Assembly: GCF_000699445.3 (NCBI RefSeq)
Contig: NC_067202.1
Span: forward strand, 16,897,644-16,961,643
Origin: Schistosoma haematobium
Taxonomy: Eukaryota; Platyhelminthes; Trematoda; Strigeidida; Schistosomatidae
Direction: 5' to 3'
DNA: 64,000 nt
Numbering within the stretch: the first letter of the stretch is position 1; each line of letters begins with the position of its first letter. Positions 45,505 to 57,171 of the stretch are shown here, piece by piece. The notes under the pieces are model-generated. The model ran no database searches. It worked only from the letters and a program-made list of their open reading frames with translations, and had not been told where the DNA came from. A program made the position numbers and the translations under genes.

Positions 45505-46230
45505 TAGCCTCGGTCTGAATCATGTGGAAGATTTGAGAACTAGGGGAGAGCTGGCATAGCTTCAGATCACCACCTGGTTGTGGCTAAGATGAAACTGAAG
45601 CTAAAGAAACACATGACGACCAAAGAAACAGCATTACAAAGGTTCAATACAGCCCTCCTCCGACATACTGACAAACTCAACGGATTAAAGATAACTCACA
45701 ACAACAGGTCCTAAGCCTTACGGGATCTACTGAAAAAAGAAGAAACTACTGTGAATAAAAACTGGAAAGAGATCAATGAAGCACCAACTTCAACATGTCA
45801 GGTTCTAAGTCGCAAGAAGCATCATAAAAAGGAATGGATCTCTATAAAAACCCTAAGGAAGATTCAAGAAAAAGAGAACAAGAAGACAGCAATTAATAAC
45901 ATTTGAACGAGAAAAAGAATGTCAAGGCAATAGTTTAATACACAGAAACAAACAAGCAGTTGAAGAGGAGCATTAGAGCTGACAGGCAGAAATATGTGGA
46001 AAACCTAGCAAGGACAGCGGAAGGCTCTGTAAGGGAAGGTAATATGAAGCAACTATTTGACGTAACGAAGAAACTAGTAGAGAGGTATAGTAGACCAGAG
46101 ATACTGGCCAAGGACAAAGAAGGCAGGCCAGCCAGTCATATCCAGGAGCAGAGGAACAGGTGGGTATAGCACTGAGGACCTCTTGAATACTCCAGGTCTA
46201 TTTAATCCACCGGGAGAGACTGGAAGCCGT
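45505..46230 (+). mobile_element. RTE-like internal fragment (endonuclease end and linker)
   Basis: Runs from the [16 protein letters not shown] region through the lysine-rich linker to the FEELLNRP region, with stops. A residual 69-codon frame (45,960-46,169; MKRSIRADRQKYVENLART) matches residues ~400-470 of the intact protein. Lacking the 3' end, it is not a standard 5'-truncated insertion. Confidence 0.88.
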
Positions 46231-47486
46231 CAGAGTTACCTATAATATATCTGAGTGATGTTGAATAACAAATTCAGTGTCGCAAGAATCGATCCTAGAA
46301 CTAATCCTATTCTTATAGCCCGTTGAAAACCTAGCTGGTACAATGGACACAGAAGACCCGTTAAATACATATGATCGTAAGATTTGGTAGGAGGTTCTAA
46401 GTCCTGTTGGCATTGTAACTCTTTAGGAAGATTCTCACAGCATTTATAACTAGATTACTAGAAATCTCCCCCTTCTTGGTGTCAAAAAGTGCAAAATGCC
46501 GGTGGTGAACCGTTCTAATGCTATTTTTACATAGTACTGTCTAAATGATTCCAGTGTCACCCTCCCCACCATAGATAGGACTTCAGCATCATCATATGTG
46601 ATACCGTGGGTGCTCCCTTCCATCAGCAATCTGCAGCTAACAAAGCCGATCATTTTTTTAATTCACAGTCCAAAACCCACGTAAATTTACATCGGGATTA
46701 CTCGAGAATGTTTTCGGTGACCACAACGGAAAAACCCCTACGTCTTCTCAGCCTAAGAAGAACATTATTTTCTTGAAGGGCTTTTGGAAAAAAAACAATC
46801 AAAAAACGTCTAAAAGGTTTAAAATCTAGATCCTACTCAAGTCCCCTGGGGCCTTTTATTTGGGTTTGCGTACAATAGATAATATCACCCTAAAAATAAC
46901 CATTTCATTTTTATACTAAACTACACCCAAGAGGATATTCACTTAGTATAGAACAAAAAAGAGCTCACGTGGACCTTTTGACAAAGGTTTTCGAAGAAGG
47001 GATTGCCAAATTTAAAATTCCTTGTAAAAAAATGATGCCAAAGACACATTTTAAGAGTCTTCCAAAGGAAAACGCAACGTTTAGCTTTGTCAGTATTGAG
47101 GAGAATTACTCACACAACTTTTTGAACCTTACTTTACCTCCATTTACAGAAGGAGCAATGTAAAGGCAGAATCTTTTCATGGCCATAGACGTCCTCCTGC
47201 CACCCGAACGATTGTCTTAAGAAACGAATAATTCACTAACCCCAACTAGTAAAGTTTGAAGTTTGAAGCTGTGATAATGAGTAAATTGAATCTTAGCAAC
47301 TAAATTCAGTTGTAAAGCTGTAGGTTTTTCTAAAAATCACGAGATACGATCAAATGAACCGACTTGTTAGTACTACGTCGACATGATAACAGATTGTCAG
47401 GAATGCCCTTGAAAACCGGCAACGCAATTAATCGACACGTGTTGGGCGCCTATATTGTACTTAGTCTCAACTTTTAGACATTAGAG
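46231..47486. other. Region upstream of SEC11 with two unrecognised frames
   Basis: A 67-codon minus-strand frame (46,450-46,653) and a plus-strand frame (46,900-47,163, reading RGYSLSIEQKRAHVDLLTK and ending LPPFTEGAM) are not recognised. The SEC11 promoter should lie in the last few hundred bases, but no TATA box or motif could be assigned. Confidence 0.35.
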
Positions 47487-50400
47487 ATGGGACTTTTGGA
47501 TATGGACTTATTTGCTGACTTTAAACGTATGAACAAAAGACAGGTATTTGCCTCGATATAAATTTTATTATTAATTATATCTAGGTATACTATCAGGTGT
47601 TAACCATTGCTATGGTTGTAGCGTCTGCCCTAATGATCTGGAAGCTTTTAGTAGTTATTAGCTATAGCGAAAGTCCTTTAGTAGTTGTCTTAAGGTATAT
47701 CCACCTAAATTCACAAGCTTTGTTTGATTTTCAGTGGCAGTATGGAGCCTGCATTCCACCGGGGTGATGTGTTGTATCTAACTAATTATCCTGATGAGCC
47801 CATCCGAGTTGGTGACATCGTTGTATTCAAAATTGAAGGGAGAGAAATTCCTATTGTTCATCGCGTTCTGAGACTGCACGAAAAGTTTGTTTATGCTTTA
47901 ATAGAGTGGACATTAAGTCTCGTTTTTCATATGTCAAGATGCTATTTCCCTAAACATCTTTATTGAAATAAAGGGATAGGTGTAGAAATCGTTATAAGAT
48001 ATCTTCATTTTATTCTAGGGTTATGTGGTGCTTTTGATTCACAGCTGGTAGTTTTTAAACCCATTTACTTAGGACAACTTGATAATGAATCTCCCAACTG
48101 TGGAAGTCTCTTTAGGAATTTTGAGAAAATGCTGGAGATGTGAACAAAAAACCCAATATTCTTAACGGCCTGGGGTTTTCCCCCAAATAAGTTGGAATCT
48201 TGCGAAAATTCTCAAAACTTTTATCTTTAATAGTTCTCCCCAATATGTCCACATAGTTAACATTAAATTCACAAAAACATTAGGCCGATTCAATCAATTC
48301 CATCGATAAATCCCTGAAATTTCAATATTTACTTCGATAAAAGACTCAGTGTTTCCGTGGAATTCAGGGAAATCCTGCAATGTTCATTTTGAAATACTCG
48401 GTTTCCCATAACTTTGTTGAAAAAACAACAAAATCTCTAGATTTTGGAAAAAAAACTGAAAGTTAGAAAATCACTGAGAACCAAATTAATATTATAGTAC
48501 ACTGAACCATCCTTTTCACCATTTACTGTGTTTTTGTTAAAACAGTGTATTTGCTTAACGTACGTGCATCATATTTATCTAGAAAATGCCAGTGCTTTCA
48601 AAGCAAAAATAGTAAAACCAACGTTATTTTCTACAGTTGTGTAGTTACTTTATATAGTGACTGCTGATAAATTGTGTTCAGGATGTCACACTATAAATAA
48701 CATTTTTATCATGTGATATCAAGTTGTCTACTTAAATTCAAAAAGTCCTCAGATGTTAGCAGAAATCAACAATAACACTGTTTGAATGTTCCGTAAAGTT
48801 TTTGATACACGTTTCTACTTAACATTTATCATGAAAGTAATCAATATATTGATTGTCAGTCACTTTGCCTCAAATGATCTAGGGTTTATTTATAGTTGTA
48901 TTAACACGTCAAATCGTAACAAACCACTTGTATCTTAATTTCGAGTTCTATGAAACTAGAAATTATCGATGCAGAATGCTTGACAACTTTAAGTAAAATA
49001 TGATTTCTTAACAGCGTTCTTATCCAGATGATGTATATTTCCTGTGAGCTTCTTGATATGCAACTTACAAATGTATGACACATTCTCGTAATCCTTTTTA
49101 GTGTCAACGGTACCATCAAGTTTCTCACAAAGGGAGACAATAATCCTGTTCATGATCGTGGTTTGTATGCTCCTGGTCAAGATTGGCTGACACCATCCCA
49201 TCTTATTGGACGAGCTAGAGGGTAGGTTTTTTTTGGTCTTGCCATTTAGGTTAAGACCAAAGTTTAGTTTCATTTAAATTAACATTACAGGTCTGTGTAC
49301 ATATCACATGCAATTAAAATATACCGATAAATTACTTGATAAATGTATATTGTTCACATTCAACCCTTTAATTTAGTAAGTAGTCTGTGTAAACCCGTAG
49401 AAAATAACTCACTTCAATCTCTTTACCTTTCAAATAATCTTGTATTTACCAATACGTTTAATACTAGTGAAATTTTGGACTTTAAACTACTTCCCAATAG
49501 TTAGTTGATTTCATGATTTTTAATCAAAAATGGTAGTTTATTCAACCTATAAACAGATAAAAAAAATCTTCGAACGACGAAAAAGTTCTGGCTTTTATGG
49601 GTTCTTTGTTGGTTCTCATTTTTTTTCAAACAAGATATTCTAACCTAGAACTTTCCGTTGATTTTTTATACAGTGTTCTTAAATAAAAAAATACTTCTTT
49701 GCCAGACGTAACACAAATAAATTCTTCTGTAGTTCTGCGAGTCTCAGTGAAATTATGTCAGCGGCTCTGACTAAAAAAATACGAGTTTGGGTTTTGTCAA
49801 CTTGCGTTGCCTATGACTCAGCTAAGGTGTTTGTCTCTTAAACAAAGGACGAGTATATTATGGAGCGATTCCGTCTGTTTAACTTTGTGGCTATGAAATA
49901 TGGTCTTCCTGTAGATTATAAGTTTCAATGTTATCTCATACCCCTTACTTGGGGAAGTTCATTTTCAAATCATCTCTAATATTACTGGCACAATAATTCT
50001 GTACTATATAAAGGATAACCATAAATGTGATTGTACAACTCTAGTAAGTGATACTGTCGAAAAAGGTCTTTATTTTGCCTAATGACTCGATGAGTTTGTT
50101 TGTTTATTTCAAAATAAGGTCTATCATGCAACACTAAGTTCATTATTGAACAGTTTTATTTGTTAAAATTTTAAATAATCCCACTTTGTTTTGCATTTTT
50201 TCTTCGGTCAATTAAGTTAAATCCACTCTTTACTTATTATTTTCAGATTCATACCTTATGTTGGTCAAATCACCATACTTATGAATGAAAATCCCCGTCT
50301 TAAAGTACGTTCCATACTATTTAGTTCCATTTTAAAATGATGTAATATTGCAAAAAATATTACGATTATATATTTGAAAATTTTAATTTTAAAAGTAATG

Positions 50401-51668
50401 GATTTTGAAAAGAAACGGATCATTTTACTACATTTGTTCACTAATCAGTTTTTATGATGGTAGTACTGTATGTTGATAGTAATCGCTTGTCCTTGCCATT
50501 AAAAGATATGTTCCCCCCCTATTATTTATTGGTACAAGGAGGCACCAAACAGATATGCACCACATAAATCACTCGGCTTTTGTGAGGGCTGAGATACCTA
50601 ATGAGTGCCCAAACTGAAGCAATTGGTTTTCTTAGAGGGGGCACACTCGGAGCCTTCGACTTAAAGGTCTGATCCACAGGGTAGTGGAACAACGTCAGGA
50701 AATGCAGTCCAATGGTAGCCGGTGACTAATAATTAGTTCACACGCCATTTTCCCCTCAGGATACTGAAGCCCATGTGCACCATTGGTTCGGAATTCGAGT
50801 AAAGTGCCAGACATTCTCTTTTCGTCCTCTCAATTTCGTAAACATCACCCCCGCCACGAGAAGCCAGTGAGTTGGACTTCCCTGGCAGAGGCTATATACG
50901 CGTGGCCATATGAGAGCAATTCGAGAGGGAGAGCGGACTCCTCACTCTCGACCGTACCGGGGCGTTCGGGAGCACTTCCCTTAACAGTTAATCTAAATAA
51001 AAGTTATCATGTATTTTACTCGCATGTGATATTATTGTAACAAATTTCCAAACCTAACCAACTGTTAAAATGATATACGGAAATCAAATAATCGTGAAGT
51101 GACATTAGGTTGTAAGATGCTTTTACGTAATGTTTATCTAAATGCGGTAATAAGACCTTGGATAACATGACTCAGATGCATTATTTCATTATTTTCCTCT
51201 TGCTCTTGGATTCTAGTATGCTCTCATATATGCTCTGAGGGTTTATTCCTTATTTTTATCATTACTACATTACTTCAATCCTTTCCTTGTTATTTTCTCG
51301 TTGTTGGTAATCCGGTTTGGTAACTTGGATCAACACACTTTTGTGCTATACTCTTTATTAAGAAAGTCTGTATGTCTTATGTGAATGTTCTAACCATTAA
51401 AATCAAATACAACATCAACGCCATTCCTTATTTGTTAATCTTTTAACCGATAAATCACATCTCCACTGTCTAGAATTGCAAATAACATGAAATTATGGTG
51501 AATCCCAATTGTTTTCAGTAGAATATTTAATTGTGTAGTGTCGTTTAAACTACTAATCAAAAAAATTTTCCATATTTATATTTATGTGTTTTTTTTTCTA
51601 CTCACTTTTAGTACTCTGTCTTAGGCGTTATGGGTATCTACTTATTATTGAATAGAAATCAAGAGTAA
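47487..51668 (+). CDS. SEC11: Signal peptidase complex catalytic subunit SEC11 (six exons)
   Basis: Exons 47,487-47,543, 47,585-47,694, 47,735-47,884, 49,102-49,221, 50,247-50,304 and 51,612-51,668 join in frame to 183 codons; human SEC11A has 179. All introns are GT-AG. The protein removes signal peptides at the ER membrane (peptidase family S26B). The N-terminus [19 protein letters not shown] precedes one membrane segment (~residues 25-46). The nucleophile lies in [12 protein letters not shown] (S58), the histidine in IVHRVLR (H98) and the aspartate in PVHDRG (D124); KGDNN and LIGRARGFIPYVG are also conserved. A hydrophobic C-terminus ([13 protein letters not shown]) ends the protein. Introns 1 and 2 are only 41 and 40 nt; introns 3-5 are 1.0-1.3 kb, and the last contains an R500 copy. 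An AATAAA overlaps the stop codon, too close to be the sole poly(A) signal. A second in-frame ATG at 47,502 is an alternative start. Confidence 0.94.
50520..50982 (-). repeat. R500 dispersed repeat, copy 4 (SEC11 intron 5)
   Basis: Antisense to SEC11, with all landmarks of the family. It lies wholly within the intron. Confidence 0.7.
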
Positions 51669-52282
51669 TAAAACTTGTACAAATGTACAGAAACATTATA
51701 TATATAAGTTTTAATTCCTATGTAACCATAGTCACTTTTTTATTTTATGAAAACTAACCACTGATCGTGTTGTTGTTCAACTGCTAATGACAAGTCAGAC
51801 GCCTTTTTAGTCAAGTGATTTGTACTTCCTTTTTGTTGCTACTGTTATTGTTGTTTTGTTTTTTTTACTTCTAACCGTGATGCTTATTGTCGATGTGTTT
51901 GAAGTTAATTTCAGGTTTATTATTTTTCCAAACAAAGCGCTATCTCTCTGGGGGTGGAGGTATTTTTTTCATCGTCTTTCTCTTTAACCTCTGGCGACCT
52001 TTAATTATTCAAGCTAACGTCCATAGATATGAGGCGATAACTGAGCAGTAATAATGGTGCTCAATTTTCGGCCAACTTGATCACGGTTTCAAATTGTGCA
52101 CTCAACTTCTTCAGTTAAAGTAACTAGGTCGTATCATATTAGCCTTCATATACTTAGAGTGTTGTTCAAAGCCAAGCATACGAATCTATACTTCCTAGTA
52201 AATGAGTCAGTCTGTACCTTATAGATAAGTTTTAATTTCAGTAAGTGATTTCTATAAATCTGGTATCCGTTAAATTCCATCC

Positions 52283-52895
52283 ATCCATTCATTCAAATAC
52301 CTGGGAAGCATAATTGACGAACAAGGAGGTTCATATGCAGACGTAAAGGCGAGGATTGGCAAAGCAAGGGTCGCATTCCTACAGTTGAAGAACATATGGA
52401 ACTCAAAACAACTTTCAACCAATATCATAGTGAGAATCTTCAATACGAATGTCAAGGCAGTTCTACTGTATGGAGCTGAAACTTGGAGAACTACAACAAC
52501 CATCATCAAGAAGGTGCAAGTATTTATAAATAGCTGTCTATGCAAGATACTCAACATCCATTGGCCGGATACCATCAGCAATAGCCTACTGTGGGAGAGA
52601 ACAAACCAGCTTCCAGCTGAAGAGGAAATTAGGAAAAGACTATGGAAATGGATAGGACATACACTACACAAATCGTCAAACTGCATCACGAGACAAGCCC
52701 TAACTTGGAGTCTTGAAGGGAAGCAGAAAAGGGGAAGCCAAAGAACACATTACGTTGGGAAATAAAAGCAGTTATGGAAAGGATGAATAACAAATGGAAG
52801 GAGCTGGAAAGGATTGCGCAGGACAGGGTTGGATGGCGAATGCTGGTGAGCGGCCTATGTTCCTTCACGAGGAGTAACAGGCGTAAGTAAGTAAG
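52283..52895 (+). mobile_element. 5'-truncated RTE-like copy downstream of SEC11
   Basis: Starts in the [11 protein letters not shown] region and continues to the end of the coding sequence with a short tail (GTAAGTAAGTAAG, 52,883-52,895). A 126-codon frame (52,385-52,765) remains before a frameshift. No target-site duplication was seen by eye. Confidence 0.9.
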
Positions 52896-54145
52896 AAAAC
52901 GAAGTAGTTATGACTAGATGTTCATACTATAGAAATAAACCACTTGTCTGTAGTGTTTTTTTCTCAGAATAGATAGTCAAACAATATAAAACATCTGATC
53001 GCGTTCTTATTGAAAATTTGCATCACAAAAAGCTAACATTTGACAGTGTAACAGAACTTTAAAAAAATCTATTTTAAAGGTTATGGTTTTTTCGCACATA
53101 ATTCAACTTCGGAAGAGAAAGAAACAGGACTTCATCTCTTTCTCTAATTAACAAATAACAAAGCTGTGTGATGCATCCAAGTTATTTGTCAGGAAAGAAG
53201 AATAGTTTGTAAGTGAACTAATGTAGTTTTATTGTATTATACACCATTCAGGAAACTAGCATTATTCACAAATTGATTTTAGTCAGATGCGTATATAATT
53301 GGATGTCGGCCCTCTACAATGATTAAAGGTGCTTGGTTCGACCCCTGGCAGGGTCGTGGATGTATAGTAATTAATCGAAGGAAGGTTTGAGAAAGTTGGA
53401 CAAAATATTATTCCACATGTACTCCACGTATAGTGGCATGAATTTTATTTCCACTATTCTGGGAACGAGCTGAACTTTTATGGTTGCAAAAAGAGTTAAG
53501 TTTCACATATGTTCGTAAGTCTCATCTATGTGTGTATGAGATAGTGTTATGATGAATGATGTTCTAGATCTGGGGCTGATACACAACATACTACGTACTA
53601 ACCCTCCAACTGACTACTTAAACGAAAATTATCTATTGGGCTGCCAAATAACATGAATAAGTACTCATTTATGTATATAGATTTCTACGCGTTACGTAAT
53701 CAATGGTATGCATTCGACCTTTTAAAGTCATTTCTGATTGTCATTAGGTGACCTCATTTGACAACTTTTAACTGGCTCACTATATCAGATAACCTAACAG
53801 TAGTTTTATTGCCACGACTATTAAGGAAATGCGTGTGCTTTTGTCTGTTGGATAGGTTGACAATACTTGTTCGGTTGCACAAGCTTTAGCAATGGAGATT
53901 CGTAAATTCTAACCTATCTACAAGGTTTTAAAAAGTAATTCTACTCACAAACACCTAACTGTAAACAGAATTGAACAGTAATTGTTGTTTAAATTCGTTA
54001 TCCTGTTTGGTAATTAAACTTTAGACAACTAAAATTACTAGTCCTATTTCAATTTCAGTAAAATAGAAATTCCAATTCAGGCATATAGTAAGAAGTATTT
54101 AGAGTGGAACAAAAATACTTCTTTCAACTAGTTTCTTATTATAGA
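52896..54145. other. Mostly unassigned; SINE head relic
   Basis: A B box (TTGGTTCGACCCC) with GCAGGGTCGTGGATG at about 53,335-53,363 looks like a SINE head relic. Nothing else recognised. Confidence 0.4.
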
Positions 54146-54655
54146 TATATACTATTTATTTATTTAAACACATAAACATTGGTACAAGGGGGCACCAAAC
54201 AGATATGCGCTACATAAATCACTCGATTTTTGTTAGGGATGGGGTACTGCCCGGGTGCCCAAATTGAAGCAGGTGGTTTTCTTAGCGGACACACTCAGAA
54301 CCTTCAAGCTAAAGGTCTGATCTACAGGGCAATGGGGCAACGTCTGGAGATGCAGACCCATGGTAGCCGGTGACCAATAATTAGTTCATGCTCCACTTGT
54401 TTCCTTAGGATTTTTGAACCCATGTGCACCATTGGTTTAGAATCAGGGTTTCCCAACTCTCTTAGGTGAACATTCCGTGTCCACTAATCCGATTAAAGCG
54501 CCAGGCATTCTCGATTTCGTAAACAACAGTAATGCCGCGAGATGGCATTGAGTAGGACCTCCCTTGGAGTGGTTGTATGCACGTGCCTATGTGAGAGCAT
54601 TTGGAGAGGGAGAGCTGACTCTTCCCACTCTCGGCCGTACCAGGACATTTGGGGG
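54146..54655 (-). repeat. R500 dispersed repeat, copy 5
   Basis: The minus-strand 3' end runs into AAATAAATAAATAG (54,149-54,165), a clear short A-rich tail. A minus-strand frame over 54,683-54,462 parallels one at 33,365-33,622. Confidence 0.7.
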
Positions 54656-57020
54656 CCCATAAATAGGAGAATATGATAATCAAAGTAATTCTTTGTGGAC
54701 AACTGAAAACATGCAGTTCAATAGTTGATAGATTACACTATTTACTAAGTGAATTAGCAAAGCATCTCGATAAAAAGTCGACTTGATAGTTACGTATAAA
54801 TAAAGAGACGAATACTAAAGTTATTTAGTGAAATTACGAAAAAGAGGGGACGTGATCTCCAATCCATTTTTGTATGGTTTATATCGATACCCAAGGCAGA
54901 CAGAGGAGTTTTACTAACTTTTGAATACGAAGATTCCGTTGATAATTGTGAATTTTGATCGTTTTAGCGGCATACTAATGATAAACCCGTGAACTATATG
55001 TTATTTTTCCATGGAATGCGATGATGAATCCGAATGACTGTCAAAATCAATCAAGTGAGCAAAAATAGAACTCTTGAATGTATTTTGCTTAACCACTCCA
55101 AATGGCGTTCTGCAGTAAGATAATGAACTTGCTGAATTCTACTCCTAATACAACTGAGCCCACTGGGTTTAATCGACAATTACTGTTCTGTACTCGATAA
55201 CCATGTTGATGTATACTTGGTAGTAATTTTATTCCCTCATCACTGCGCAACATATTATCTATATTTTGTTACATGACTCTTTGTGCCTCATTTTCCGCTT
55301 CTTTTTTACTGATAAGCGTAGTCTTACGAACTATGTGGTAGTGAAACATATAGTGTATATTTATTTGGTATTGCGAGTTTTTCAATCAGTGCGTAACGAA
55401 AAAACTATTCATCAATGGTTTATATACAATGTCTATAGGTTGATCCTGTAATTAATTTTCTGTGGGTTTTGCTTTAAAGCGACTGTGAATAAATGCCTAA
55501 CAATTGGGTTGAACCGAGTAACATAGGAGTGCTTTCGAAAACCGCCGGGTTAATTTTCTAATAAATTCCAATTTATTTCAATATACTGTCTTAAAGTCGT
55601 TGCTCAGTCAGGACAATCATCCAGTCATGGCATTGTGAAATTCCTATTTACATCAAGTCAGACATAGGAGACCTCAATGTTGCAACAACAGATAACTTGT
55701 CCCCATGGCTGTACTGTAATTTTTTCATCACAAGATAACCCAATTGGGAAAATCACACTTCTCATTATATTAACCTAACGACGATACGTCTACAAGTCGA
55801 GCCCTTATCTACCATCATGGATGTTAGCAATTTATCAGCAGTTAGATCTGACGAATCTTAACTAAAACAGCCTGTTATTACTGGATTCCCATTAGCAACA
55901 ATATATGAAATTGAATGTGCAAGATTTGGATTGTTTCAATCCAGCACTAACATAAACACATATTTGGGTTAACTGTACGCTAAGCTCCCTGTTTCAAGAT
56001 AGTTTTAAAGAACAAACGTCGATAGTCAATTTCCCTCTTTTGTTACCAAAAATAATCCCACTTATAGCTTCCATTAATTTATGCTATTTAGAAATCACAT
56101 ATTTTCGTCCCGTCATTATGAGTTATTGATACAGATTTATTTAATAAATTCGGATGTTTCAACTGTTGTTTCCATAGCTGAATTTACTCTGCTCTATATT
56201 ACGTCGTTATTGTGGCTGAGATTCTTTGCACGGTTGACGTCATAGCATAAGTACTTGTACGTCGAGGTCGCCAAACGTGCATCCCGTGGAATTCAAGTCA
56301 TCTGTATACTTATGTAAGAAATCAAGCCACGACTTTGGAACCAAGTTTCTCGACGGTAATAATTTAATGCACGTGACAGTGTTTGGGATATGCTTTCCTC
56401 TGGCTACTGATTAGCACTGTCCCCATACCATATCTTCTGGGAGCACTTAGGAAAATAATGTTCAGTTCCTCCGCCATAAGATAGACATGACAGCCTGTGA
56501 CTTGTCACACAAACGCCATCAACGACAAACCGTAGGAAGAAAACTAATAATATTATTCCAGATGCTGACTAGAAAGTACTTACCAACTTACAGGTAAAAA
56601 TCCCACGTACAATTTCATCCTCAAAAGGTCTAAAGTGACCCTCTTGGTAACTAATTACGGAATTAGTATAGCCTTGTGTTGGTTACGATTGGTGAAAAAT
56701 ATCAGTAGCCTAATGCTCTTATTCGCTAGCTTCATATAATATACGTATGACTAGTTAGTAAGAACCAATGTGGTAGAACTATTAGACGTTTTATTCAACA
56801 TGTTGCAAAAGAAAAACATTGAGGATAGAATATAACAGATATGACTAAAGCATTCAATTAAAAAAAGGCTAGCAATCGTATTAAAAAGATCGCTAACCAT
56901 TGACAAAGGAAAAACGACAAAAGTGAAGTACACAAAGTTAGTTGAAACAGATAACTTGAATGGTACAAATGTTTTCTTAATAGATATTTTAATTTGGTAA
57001 AGAAAACAATCCTAGGTATG
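54656..57020. other. Unassigned 2.4 kb between SEC11 and the H2A gene
   Basis: No recognised repeats or exons. Short frames (55,266-55,451; 56,751-56,933) are of random quality. Confidence 0.35.
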
Positions 57021-57024
57021 AGTA

Positions 57025-57030
57025 TTTATT
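57025..57030 (-). terminator. Candidate polyadenylation signal of H2A variant
   Basis: AATAAA on the minus strand about 145 nt past the stop codon. No replication-type histone 3' stem-loop was seen, which fits a polyadenylated, replication-independent histone. Confidence 0.5.
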
Positions 57031-57171
57031 TTGGTAGTAGAATAACTACAATACTTCAAATGATGGATAAAATACAATGAAATCATGTACCCTGACAACT
57101 TATGGAGAAGATAGGAAAGGGAAAAACAAAGATTATAGTCCATAAGGAGTAGACGCGTTTGCATATTTACT

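Noticed and set aside
47724..47966. Single-exon reading of the SEC11 segment through 47,966
   Set aside because: Similarity to SEC11 ends at the GT at 47,885. The continuation is intron, and the next exon at 49,102 restores the family sequence in the right phase.
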